From positions 1 through 64,000 of the forward strand of contig MU270090.1 in assembly GCA_021432635.1 (NCBI GenBank): 64,000 nucleotides of DNA, in the 5' to 3' direction. The notes under the pieces were generated by a model, which was not told the DNA's origin, ran no database searches, and worked only from the letters and a program-made list of their open reading frames with translations. Both the position numbers and the translations under genes were made by a program. Shown here in pieces: positions 34,701-45,811 of this stretch. Numbering within the stretch: position 1 is the stretch's first letter; every line of letters begins with the position of its first letter. This stretch comes from Thozetella sp. PMI_491. Its lineage: Eukaryota; Ascomycota; Sordariomycetes; Chaetosphaeriales; Chaetosphaeriaceae.

Positions 34701-37700
34701 CTAAGATTAGTTAGGTATATTTTTCAGGCACTAGTCTAAAGAATATCTGGCTAGTTGTCTAGTTAATTTTTAGGTTGTTTTTTTATAATTATAATATCCC
34801 TAGAATTAGGTAGTATAGTTTAATTTTTATAATATTAAAGGTTACTTCTTTATTATATATACTATAGGCTAATATTAAGAGGGGTATAGTCTTTATTATA
34901 ATATCTCTCTTTTTATACTAAGCTAGTTCTCCTTTTATAATATATAGGCAATATATAAATTCTTTCTTTTTCTAAGGTAGTTATAACTAGTTAATAACTC
35001 TAAGTAATATATAATTTCCTTAGGATTTATTATTAATTACTATAATAATATTATACTAATTATTAATAATAAAAGTATAGGTAAGTAATCTTAAATTTAA
35101 GCTAGTAATTATTATAAGAGTTTTTATCTCTAGGTTGTCCTATTAACTCTTTATAAGTAATATCTATTATTTTTTATCTAGTCTTATCTTAGAGTTAGCT
35201 ATAAGTATTAGCTTTTATTTATAGGTTATAGTTTATATTATATAGGGTTTTTAAGCTAAGGCTTAAGTCTTATATTAATAAATTACTTTTATATATATTC
35301 TATAGCTTTAATTTATTCTTTTATAGTTTTTATTTATAAGCTAGTAGGGTCTCCTCTTATAGGAGTATATCCTTATACTTTTCCTTAATATTATTATATA
35401 GTTTTCTCTAAGTAGTAGTATAAGTATATTACTAAAGTGTATTATATTATATTTAACTTGTTTCTATAGTATATTAGAAATTAGAGGTTTAGCCTAAAGG
35501 TGGCCCATCTATTATATTAGTCTTTTATTTCTTAATACTTTATTTCTTTTTATAAGTATAGGTTATTAATTTACTATGTTTTATACCTAATAGGGAAGAA
35601 ATTATACTTTAGTTTATCTATAGTATATATTTTACATAGTATAATATATTATATCTAAGTAATTTCTTTATAATATCTATATTAAAGGCTTATTTAAGGG
35701 TTGTCTTAATAGTTTAGTTATTAATTGTTTTTTAAGGAGTTATAGTATAAGACTCTATTTATAAAGAATAGTATATATTTCCCTTTTAAGATTAGGTTAA
35801 GTCTAATTCCTAAATATTTTTAAATTATAAATAAGGGGATGTTATATAATTCCTCTATTAGTTCTTCTTTAATTTCTAATAGGCTATTAAATTCTTCTCC
35901 TTATTGCCTAAACATATAAAAGACAAGTTATTTATCACTTCCTTTATAGATATAAGTCTTAATAAGAGAGTTATCTAACTATACCTTTTAAACTTCCTAG
36001 TTATTATAATCTACTATTATAAAGTATTATTTAGGGTAGTCTAGCTGTTTAAATATAAGTATTAGGATATTTAATTCTAAGGGTTTTCCTAGTTATTATA
36101 TACTAGTAGGTTCTTATTTTATATATAAGGTATTATCTTTAATATATATATTATATCTAGAGTTGTTTAGGGTTATAAATTAATATTTCTTTTTATTTTT
36201 AAAATAATTATCATATAATTTCTATAGCTAATAGTTTAGTCTATCGTCTTAGTTCTTTATATATTTTAAAGGCAGCAGTATATAAGAGAGTAAGTGCTTT
36301 ATATAATAAATATATATTATTATTTCTCCTTACTCTTAGATATAGTAGACTTTTTTACTTTAGTATTCTAAGTAAGCCTTAGCTCTATCTATTTTATAAG
36401 GTTTATCTAGTTTATAGTATATAATTAGTTTTAATCCTTATATAGTTAGGGTTATATTATTTCTAGCTAGTAATAATAAGTAGTCTACTTTTACTATTAT
36501 TTTAAGGTATAGTATAGCTTCTCTAGTTACTAGTCTACTTAAGACTATATACTATTCTAGGAATAGTTCCTCTATTAGTGTTATAATATAGGTATTATTA
36601 AAATCTATAATATTATAGGTTAGGTTGTTTTATATAACTATACTTAAGGTCTAAACTAGTTTATATTATACTAGATTAGCTAACTACTTTTTAAGTATTA
36701 ATTTCCAACTTGTTTTTTTTAGCTGTTTACATGTATTAGTATAATATCCTTTTCTTTAATAGTTATAGCACTTAATATCCTTAGGGTTTTATTTTAGTTT
36801 TTATTATACTATATTTAAGTCTATAGGTCTTAAATATATCCTATATACTATTATTTAATAGTTTTAGCGTTAGTTAGTAGATTGTTTAAACTAATTATTT
36901 TATTAAGGTCTTTTAATATTAGCTAATTATTAAGGTTCTTACTACTATTTTTCTATCCTTTATTTATATAATTAATTATTAATATAAGTTGTTATTTCTA
37001 TATATAATAAGAAATCTTCTAAGGGGTTAAGCTTTAAGACTTTATCTTTGACTTTACTTTTAAGTCTTTAGTAAAACAGGAATTTCTTAGTTTTATTAGT
37101 ATAGTCTAGGAGTAAGTAAAAGCGTTAGAATTTTATTATATACTAAACTATTAAACCTTTTTACTTAAGTTAGTATAGGCTTTATTCTTATTAGTATTTC
37201 TTGTTTAGTTCTTAAAAGAGGGATCTTAAGGCCTATTTATATCCTGTATAAGTTATAAAGATTTTATAGGTTTTTAGTCTGAGTTTTAAAGTAAATCCCT
37301 TTTTAAGGAAGTCTATAAGGTATAGTTTAAACTATACTAGTGCTTTTCCCTTTAGAAATAAGCTAGTATATACTACTTTTTTATATTTACTTTAAAAACT
37401 ATTAATATAAAAGCAGTGGTAAACTCTTACTTAAGCTAGGTAGCTTTTTAGGTGTTTATAAGTGCTGTTAAAAGGCTAGGGCTGGTTAAGCCTTAGCTTT
37501 TCTCGTCTTTTAACAGGGGTTGCAATAATGTTGGCAGTAGTGTATATAATATGTAGATTACTTTTAAGTTGGGGCACTTAGGTAGTGCTAGCATGTAGTT
37601 TACTGATGAGTTTTTTTATCTGGGTGAGATCTTTCTTTATACTAATATATTTAGTATTGTCTCTACTGTTATTAGTGTCTTTTATTTCTTAGTTAAGGCT

Positions 37701-37830
37701 GTGTTAAGCAGGGGCCTTTTCCTTTTTCTTGTTAGACTTATTAGAGTTGTAGCTGCTGGTAGATAGGGTGTTTTTACTGGATATATTAACTGTAGAATAT
37801 TATTAATTATACTTGTCTTATCCTTTAAAA
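31690..37830 (-). pseudogene. gag-pol remnant of chromovirus copy 2
   Basis: Read right to left on the minus strand: gag (about 37830-36650) with a CCHC knuckle at 36770-36729 in which one Cys and the His are now Tyr; RT with a degraded LFILKKSKD block and YLDN for YLDD at 33987-33961; RNase H IDYKNLTYF at 33342-33272; the integrase region; and a C-terminal chromodomain at about 31860-31690. Numerous stops make it non-functional. Domain order is the normal Ty3/gypsy one. Confidence 0.88.
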
Positions 37831-37844
37831 GAGAGTAATTAATA

Positions 37845-38283
37845 TATTATAATACTAAGATCTTAAGGTTAGTATTCTTAATATATAGGGGGTTCTTTCC
37901 TAAGGTAGGGAGGGTAGAGATAAGTAGAGTATTAATCAACTAAGGGGTGTAGAATCTAAAGCATAAGCTAAGGTAGCTTGAATAGATTAATTACTGAAGA
38001 ATAAAGGCTAATTGATCTATCTAGGTAGAGACTATAGTCTTATATACTAGGTTACTCTTTATAGCTTACTTTAGATTGCTAAAGGCCTGGAGCTCCTAGG
38101 TGATCTAGGAGCTCTAGGCTTACTAAGGGCTAGGTGCTCCGTGGTGATCCTTTCTAACTAGCGGAACATCTGTGTGGATGCCTGAGGCATCTATCGGGGG
38201 TTCTGCTTATTGTAACTGCTTATGGCTAAGCACTGGGCTGTGTTAACAGTCGTAGGGAGGTGGCTAATGCCTTGGTTGTAACA
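37845..38283 (-). repeat. Right LTR of chromovirus copy 2
   Basis: 439 bp, same length as its partner. The part from about 38060 to 38283 keeps many C and G bases, so RIP was incomplete here. The 14-bp palindrome is present with one changed base (CCTGGAGCTCCTAG). Confidence 0.93.
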
Positions 38284-38458
38284 CTAAGTATTAGGCTGTA
38301 TTAATAGTTATAGAAAGGTAGCTAATGCCTTAATTGTAATATAAGCTCTCTCTTTTATATTAATATTTTTAGCGACTTATAAGTAGGCCTATATTTATAT
38401 TTATCTATTAATATATCGCTAAGTTTTCTTTTCTTTTATATTATTATATATTAATAAG

Positions 38459-39157
38459 ATATTTAGTTATATAAAGAAATAAAAAACTATTTCTAATAAA
38501 ACTTAAGAATATTATTTCCTTATTAAATTTATTAATTAAAATAGGGCTAAATCTAATATATTATATTCTTATTATTTTAAAAAGGGTTTAAAGTATAGGG
38601 TAGCTAGTTGTTTAAAGAAGTATTATTATTATATTAAGTCTGAAAAATTGTGTGACAACTTATTAATAATAAATACTTATAAGTGTTTTTAATAGTTTTA
38701 TAAAGGTTATACTTATTAACTTATTAGTGTAATAGCTTAGAATTTATTAGAGTAGTTTAAGTTAAAGTATAAGAAAGAAAAGATAAGTAAGGCAATCTAT
38801 CTTTAATATATTAAGGCATTAATAGTATAAAAATCTTTATCTAAGGTATTTATATAGTTAGACTATTTATATAAGTAAAAGAAACTAGTTTATTTATAAG
38901 GCGAGTAGTTATTTACTTATAAAGTTATAGGTTTAGAGAAGAATACTATTAAGGAGATATCTTTAAAGTAATATATTATAGGGGAAGTATAGGGTTTAAA
39001 TACTTTTAATATAATTAATTAAAAGGTACTAGGTTTTAATTTAGTATTAGCTAATTAGGGTTTTAATAGTAGAACTATTAAATAAGCTTCTATAAATTCT
39101 CTAGGTATTTATTAGGTTTTTATATGTTTTTACTAATATTATATCTTATTTACTTAA
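38459..39157 (+). pseudogene. Antisense extra ORF of chromovirus copy 3 (Zn2Cys6-like)
   Basis: Counterpart of the frame at 31071, with the start ATG changed to ATA and a small indel near 38690. The six cluster positions have the same spacing; only the sixth is still TGT (KLCDN), the rest being TAT. Together with copy 2 (second Cys kept) and copy 1 (third Cys kept) it supports the six-cysteine pattern. Confidence 0.55.
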
Positions 39158-41629
39158 CTAGGTATTTTAATTTATTTTTAGTATTATAAGAGTCTATAAT
39201 ATTTTTAACTTTATACTTTAATTACTTATTAACTTTTATATATTTATCTAGTCTAATATTTTTTAATATTAGTTTAAATAGTAAAATATAAAATATTAGG
39301 TATATTTATATTATTAAAGGTAGTCTTAATTTATAAGTGACTTTACTAGTTTATTTTTTAATTTAAAATAGTCTTAGTTTTTTAAAGTTTAATTTATTAT
39401 TTAGTTATATTATTTTAATATTTCTTTATAAAATATAGATTTTATCTCTCTTTTAAAAGATTAATCCCTTTAACCTTTTCTAGTTAGTATATTTATTTAT
39501 TTTATTATAGATAAACTTAAGTTTTTTCTTTATAAGTTTATATAGAGTTTTTAGTTTTTTAACTCTTAATCCTACTTTAAGATTCTCTTTTAAGTTAAAA
39601 AGGGTTTAATAGACTTTTAGTTTAAAGTTATAGTTAGTAAAGAATAAAGATATCTTAGTTAATTTTTATCTGGTGTTATTATAGGTAAACTAGGCGATTA
39701 ATAATAGTTATATCGAATTATTTTATTTATAATTAATATAATAATATAGATATTATTTTATAGTCTAGTTAAGTCTTTCTATTTATTTATTAGACTAAAA
39801 GTAATAAGTTATTAATAGTTAGTATTTAGTTTTAAGTTAGGCTATAAGAGCTTTTTAAAAGTTTAAGGTAAATAACTTATCTTTATTACTAATTAATTTA
39901 TCTAATAGTTTATAGTTTATAATAATATTTTTTATAAATATATAAGCTAGTTTTTTAATATTACTAGCTTTTTTATATAAAATAAAATAGCTATACTTAA
40001 TAACTCTATTAGTAATTACTAAGATATTATTAAAAGATATTTTAGTTAAGAGTTTCTTTAAAAGTAATAGTTTTATAATAAAGTTTAAAGAGACTAAGCT
40101 TTATAATTTTTTAAGGATTAAAAAAGGTTATAATTTTTTATAGATCTTATATTAATTTACCTTACTTTTATTATATTTATTATATTTTTTAATTATTTTT
40201 TTATAACTTTTTTAACTCTAGGGAAGTTATAGGTATAATATAATTATTCTAGGGTTTTAATAACTCTTTAATATTTATAAGAGAGGATTTTATATATATT
40301 TTTTTACTAGGTTTTATTATAAGATATTAGGGATATAGATTTTCCTATAAAATTAATAGACTTTATTTATCTTTTCTATATTTTTACTAGGGCTACTTTA
40401 TATAAAATCTATAAAATCTTAGTTATTAAAGACTTTTTTAATCTTATTAGTCTAGTTTAAGTCTAAAAGAATTTAAAAGATAATGTTTAACTTTTAAAAA
40501 GCCTAGCCTAGACTTTTATCTTTTAAAATTATTAAGATATTTTATATATATAGTTTTAGTTCTTATATATAGTCTTTTTTTTAGCTAAAAGTATCTACCC
40601 TAGTATTTTCTAGTCCTCTTTTATATATAATTTAAAAATTAAATTTAAATAAGAATTTAATTTATTTAATTTATTATTTATTAAGCTTTTTATTAGTTGT
40701 AAAATATATAAGATTCTTATAGTTAATATAGATTATAACTTAGTGTTATACTCTATAAAGGTAAACCTTTTATTCTTTAAAAGCTTTAATAATAGCTATT
40801 AATTCTTTATTATATATCTAATAATTAATCTCTACTCCTTTAAGCTTTTTTTTAAAAAAAAGTAACTAAGTATAATAATTCTTCTTTATTATATTATCTA
40901 AGTTATCTTTTTATTATAAAGTCTAAAGAGTTAGTTTTAACTTTATATAGTTTTATTAGGTTTAAAAGTATAAGTATAAATTTACTTAAAATCTATAACT
41001 TAATAGCTTTAAAGGCTTTACTAGTTTAGTTAGTCTACTTAAACTTAGTTTTCTTATAGGTAAGCTTTATAAGTAATAGGATAAGTTTATTATAGTTTTT
41101 TATAAAGTAATAGTAGTAATTAGTAAATCTAAGGAAAGCTTATACTTCTTTTACTATCCCTAGTAGTAGCTAGTCTTATATTATTACTACTTTTTTAGGG
41201 TTTATTTCTATAAATCTAAGGGTAATTTTAAATCTTAAAAAGATAGTTTCTTTAATATAAAACTTATTCTTCTCTAATTTTACTAGGAGTTTAATATCTT
41301 TTAAAGCTTATAGTATAATATAAATATATTATTTATATTTTATTTTACCTTTTAAATAGATAAGGATATTATTTAAATAGATAATATAAAATCTATTAAT
41401 ATAAAGTTATAAGATATAGTTAATTATAGCTTAAAATATTACTAGGGTATTTTATAGTTTAAAAAGTATAACTAAATACTTATAGTATTTATACTTAGTT
41501 TTAATTATTATTTTTTATTCTTCTCCTTTTATTATTTAAATTAAGTTATAAGCTTTTTTTAAGTTAAAGTATATTATTATTATAGCTTTTATTAGTTAGT
41601 CTTATAGTTTAAATATTAAGGATAATATT

Positions 41630-42185
41630 AATATATAACCCACTATTAAATATAAATCCTAAAATATATATTATAAAACACATAGGCTATATACCTCTAG
41701 GGCAGGCAAGAAAGCCCTATACTTATAAAAGATCCACATAAGTAAAAACAACTACACGCCTTAAAGCATCCACGATTCCACACAACAACCACCTCTTATA
41801 CAAAACAACCATACTATATAAAAACGCCTAAAACAGACTAAAATATATACTAAGCCCTTTTAATATATATCTATTAGTAAGAGTATAAAACACGTAAGAA
41901 GATAAAGTGTTTTAAATATAAGCGAGCGTTTTATACACTGGTCTTTACAAGTGTACTAATATAGTAAAAGATGGGCTATCTTAATATAGTAATTAGTAGG
42001 GCTATATGGTCTATATATATATAGCTTTACTCCCTGATTTAAATCTTAGATATTATTCCTTTTATATACACACACTTAAATACACTTACACTTCCACCCT
42101 AAAAGATCCACTAGCCAGACCCACTTTTTATATATATTCTATTACTTATATTATTAAAATTAATTATTTATTATACCTTTTACTA
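41630..42185. mobile_element. Foreign segment within chromovirus copy 3, unidentified
   Basis: About 555 bp unlike copies 1 and 2. The plus strand is C-containing but G-poor, with many CA and few TG dinucleotides, unlike the surrounding RIP DNA. No LTR, clear terminal repeat or coding sequence was found; a 70-codon frame at 42006 is AT-driven and not supported. It replaces about 2.1 kb of the host element, so it may mark a deletion repair or a nested insertion followed by loss. Confidence 0.5.
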
Positions 42186-43218
42186 AATATAATAGACTTT
42201 TTTACTTTAATATTTTAAATAGGCTTTAACTCTATTTATTTTATATGATTTATTTAGTTTATAATATATAATTAGCTTTAGCTTTTATATAATTAAGGTT
42301 ATATTATTTCTAGTTATTAATAATAAATAATTAGCTTTTATTAATATTTTAAGATATAATATAGCTTTTCTAGTTATTAGTCTACTTAGGGCTATATATT
42401 AGTTTAGAGATAGTTTTTCTATTAGAGTTATAATATAAATATTATTAAGATTTATAATATTATAGGCTAGGTTATTTTATATAGCTATATTTAAGGTTTA
42501 GACTAGTTTATATTATACTAAGTTAGCTAACTACTTCTTAAGTATTAGTTTCTATCTTATCTTTTTAAGTTATTTATAAGTATTAATATAGTGTTTCTTT
42601 TTCTAGTAGTTATAACACTTAATATCTTTAAGGTTTTATTTTAGTTTTTATTATATTACATTTAAATCTATACATTTTAAATATATCTTATATATTATTA
42701 TTTAATAATTCTAGTATTAATTAATAGATTACTTAGACTAATTATATTATTAAGGTCTCCTAGTATTAGCTTATTATCTTAGTTCTTATTATATTTATTT
42801 TATTCTTTATTTATATAATTAATTATTAATATAAGTTACTATTTTTATATATAATAAGAAATCTTTTATAGTGTTAAGTTTAAAGACTTTATTTTTAACT
42901 TTACTTTTAAGTCCTTAGTAGAATAGAAACTTTTTAGTCTAGTCTATATAATTAAAGAGTAAGTAGAGTTGTTAAAATTCTATTATATATTAGACTATTA
43001 AATCTTTTTATTTAAGCTAGTATAAACTCTATTTTTATTAGTGTTTTTTATTAGGTTTTTAAAAGAGAGATTTTAAAGTGTATTTATATCTTATATAAAT
43101 TCTAAAAGGGTTATAAGTTTCTAGTCTAAGTTTTAAAGTAAATCCTTTTTTAAAGAAGTCTATAAGGTATAGTTTAAATTATATTAATACTCTTTCTTTT
43201 AAGAATAAGCTAGTATAT

Positions 43219-43722
43219 TGTTACAGCTGCACAGGTTGGGCCCTGTGCGGGGTAACTATATAATATAGAATGGGGTAGTAATGAGCAAGTTCGCTCATTA
43301 CCNNNNNNNNNNNNNNNNNNNNNNNNNNNNNNNNNNNNNNNNNNNNNNNNNNNNNNNNNNNNNNNNNNNNNNNNNNNNNNNNNNNNNNNNNNNNNNNNNN
43401 NNNNNNNNNNNNNNNNNNNNNNNNNNNNNNNNNNNNNNNNNNNNNNNNNNNNNNNNNNNNNNNNNNNNNNNNNNNNNNNNNNNNNNNNNNNNNNNNNNNN
43501 NNNNNNNNNNNNNNNNNNNNNNNNNNNNNNNNNNNNNNNNNNNNNNNNNNNNNNNNNNNNNNNNNNNNNNNNNNNNNNNNNNNNNNNNNNNNNNNNNNNN
43601 NNNNNNNNNNNNNNNNNNNNNNNNNNNTATATAATATAGAATGGGGTAGTAATGAGCAAGTTCGCTCATTACCGAAGCTTTTGCTTCGTGGTGCAGCGGT
43701 TGACCCCAACTTGTTTGTAACA
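43219..43722. mobile_element. Second LTR family with assembly gap
   Basis: Starts TGTTACAGCTGCACAGG and ends TTGTTTGTAACA, like a short LTR not affected by RIP. It holds two hairpins, TAATGAGC/GCTCATTA and GAAGC-TTTT-GCTTC. A 46-bp stretch (43257-43302) is repeated exactly on the other side of the N run (43628-43673), so the gap lies between two copies of the same LTR segment. The true content may be a whole retrotransposon. Flanking 5-mers (TATAT and TAAAT) do not form a perfect duplication. Confidence 0.65.
43303..43627. other. Assembly gap (325 N)
   Basis: Unknown bases. ORFs reported across it are artefacts. Confidence 0.99.
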
Positions 43723-44330
43723 TAAATATTAGCTAATAAGTAATATAAAGGTACTTATAATATACTCTAATAGCTATAGATTACCAGTAATCTAAACAGT
43801 ATTTAGTCAGGGGGGTAAAGGGTCTTTTAAAGTTAATAAACTGATTAATAGCTAAAAACAGACTATATTTCCTATATTAAAGCTATACAAGGAGTGTATT
43901 TTAATGATCTATATTTACTAAACCACTAGTATATAAAGTGAGGATGTATTAATAGATAGAAGAAAGGCTGTAGTAAAAAATAAGGTTCGAGCAAAATCTA
44001 GCTGCTAGATATACTTAAGGATAATGTTTTAAGCTAGCTATATACAGCGCTGAGATCTATTATTTAGTGGAGGAAACTACTCGTGAGCCAATTTAAAAAC
44101 AGTGTAAGTAGTATCATACCCTGTTTCGCTCAGGGATTGATTTTTTAAGCTAATCCACGTTGGCTACAGTACAGGGAAGCAGTTTTTTAAGCCAATTACA
44201 GCGCAAAGAGCCACTTTTTAATAGAGTAAAAAGCTCGTGAGCCAATCCACGAAGAGAGCGATTTCGCCATAAGTTTTAAGCGATTTCGCCATAGCTTGGC
44301 GTTTTCAAGCACCGTAATAAGACCTTCGGT
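43723..44330. repeat. Repeat-rich stretch with short scattered motifs
   Basis: Moderately AT-rich. CGTGAGCCAAT occurs near 44083 and 44233, TTTTTTAAGC(T/C)AAT near 44143 and 44192, and AGCGATTTCGCCATA twice (44259 and 44279). CCCTG/CAGGG form a small hairpin near 44119. It may be the edge of a non-autonomous element. No gene. Confidence 0.45.
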
Positions 44331-45811
44331 CAGATAATATCAATTCGGAGAAGGCACAGAAAGTGCGCAGTGTAGGCTGATAGGTCCTAGCCAGTGATCG
44401 CCCAGTGTGTTTGCCTTGATATGACTGTGTACAAACCAGCTCAACGCAACGACCAATAGAAATCGGTCCTGGGTGTGGAATTCGAAGTTGTGAAATCCCG
44501 AGCATTGCATCACATTTGTGCAGGTTTTCACCGTATTTGATGAAAAGGGTTTCTTATCAATTCATCGATACCCGTGCAGCTACTTAGCAGAGATGATGAA
44601 AATGGTCTCTCTAAGTTGGTAATCTATTTCCTGTCTCTGAGGGCCGCCGCCTGGCGGATCCAGGATCGAAAGGCCTATGTAGCCCGCGCGGCCCCAAAGA
44701 TCATGAAAGCAGCGCAAGATACCAATTACGACGATATCATGAAACCTACCAGCCATTATTCTTCTAAAATGACTTCATGCGATCATAGCCGGCCGATTGT
44801 GTACCCCAGCTCTTCGAGCCTATGCTGCACACCGGCCATGACACCTGTCCATACTTCTCAAAGTACTTGTTCAGGTGAGTTCCTCAACAATCACACAGAG
44901 ATATCACACTCAATTTGTTTCTTTTCGCTGCTATAGTGCTAAATTACGAATCGAGGAATGCTTTGGCATTCCAACCATTACTACTACTACATTACTTATC
45001 CGCGACACGGTGTCTTCCTCGACACCCACAAGCGGCAGCAGAAAGCCTCAAACGCTCAGCTCGCGGGCATAGCTATACCTCCTACCATCCTTGCTATAGC
45101 TTTTTTTTCTTGTCGATCTAGTCTTTCGACGCCGCCGTTTTCTTCGTCAGGTCGCCGATATGCGCGAGCCTTGCAAGCAACCTTCACGTTGTGAGACGAT
45201 ACCCACATGTGCGGAGGATCAGCTGCCCCACCAACACAAGCACCATCCAGCCCCTTCTGAAGTTGATACTTTTTGCGACTGAATGACAACGCCTCAGTCA
45301 GGTAATGGCAGCAAGCTGCATGCTCCTTCACCCTTATCTCAGCCTATGGCCTCGCAGACAGCGTATCTCAGTACGACTATCAGCAACGCAACGACGGTAG
45401 GCTAAGCAAACCAATCATAGCGTCTGAAATCGATCTTAACGGTATCGTAGCGAATCAACTACCATGCGTGAACCGAGCAAGACACAAAGCCATTCTTTCA
45501 ACATCGCTACGTCCCAATCATCTAGTCAAGGTAGGCAACTTAGCGAACTACGAGTGGTCAGTTGCCTTAAAGCATTTCATGGTTGCTACAGTTCACCAGC
45601 GGTGGGGTCCAATAGTACGCCAGGCTTGAGCTTGCATGCTACTGTGGACGCTTCGCTAGCGGGTGCACCACCCAATGGTGATAGAAGAGAGGCGCTCGCT
45701 AGAATTATTGCGACCGATGAGCGATAGTTGAGTGGAATTCAAGACGAAAATGTTATGGCTGGCGTTGATTGTGTCTAGTCCAGAATGTGCATGTCAATTG
45801 TACCTGCAGTT
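44331..45811. other. Intergenic stretch, only unsupported ORFs
   Basis: Normal composition. Frames at 44574-44936 and 45464-45727 have no motifs, signal peptide or convincing splice model. A GTGAGT near 44875 and a TATAG near 44937 could bound an intron of an unrecognised transcript, but I cannot support a gene. Confidence 0.5.

Larger units (their letters stand above)
30514..38283 (-). mobile_element. RIP-degraded chromovirus copy 2, nested in an LTR
   Basis: Full-length element with two 439-bp LTRs (30514-30952 and 37845-38283) and a CTAAG target duplication (30509-30513 and 38284-38288). It lies inside the LTR of copy 3. Coding remains are on the minus strand: gag CCHC knuckle at 36729-36770, RT at 34262-34350 and 33961-33987, RNase H at 33272-33342, and a chromodomain at about 31690-31860 (degraded ILDS, RLKYLVK and LENL blocks). 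It is less mutated than copies 1 and 3. The chromodomain at the end of pol marks the chromovirus lineage, which uses it to target chromatin. Confidence 0.93.
38289..43218 (-). mobile_element. Chromovirus copy 3 (older, split, deleted and truncated)
   Basis: It begins with the 3' part of its split LTR (38289-38341; the first part is 30125-30513). The internal region aligns by eye with copy 2: antisense ORF at 38459, RNase H near 40640-40740 and RT near 41355-41385. About 2.1 kb between the RT and the 5' part of pol/gag is missing and replaced by a foreign 0.55-kb segment (about 41630-42185). Gag sequence then runs to 43218, where another LTR starts; the right LTR of copy 3 is absent. Heavy TA enrichment indicates strong RIP. 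Confidence 0.87.

Noticed and set aside
37825..37844. tRNA primer binding site next to the right LTR of copy 2
   Set aside because: The bases inside the LTR show no TGG-type tRNA complement; RIP damage makes any call unsafe.
42006..42218. 70-codon ORF in the foreign segment
   Set aside because: Tyr/Ile/Leu-rich product of AT-rich DNA, crosses the boundary into the dead element, no motif.
43210..43723. ORFs of 117-162 codons across the N run
   Set aside because: They exist only because N codons are read as open; they contain almost no real sequence.
44574..45331. Possible spliced gene with a GTGAGT near 44875
   Set aside because: Joined frames give no recognisable protein and several conflicting frames are equally open.
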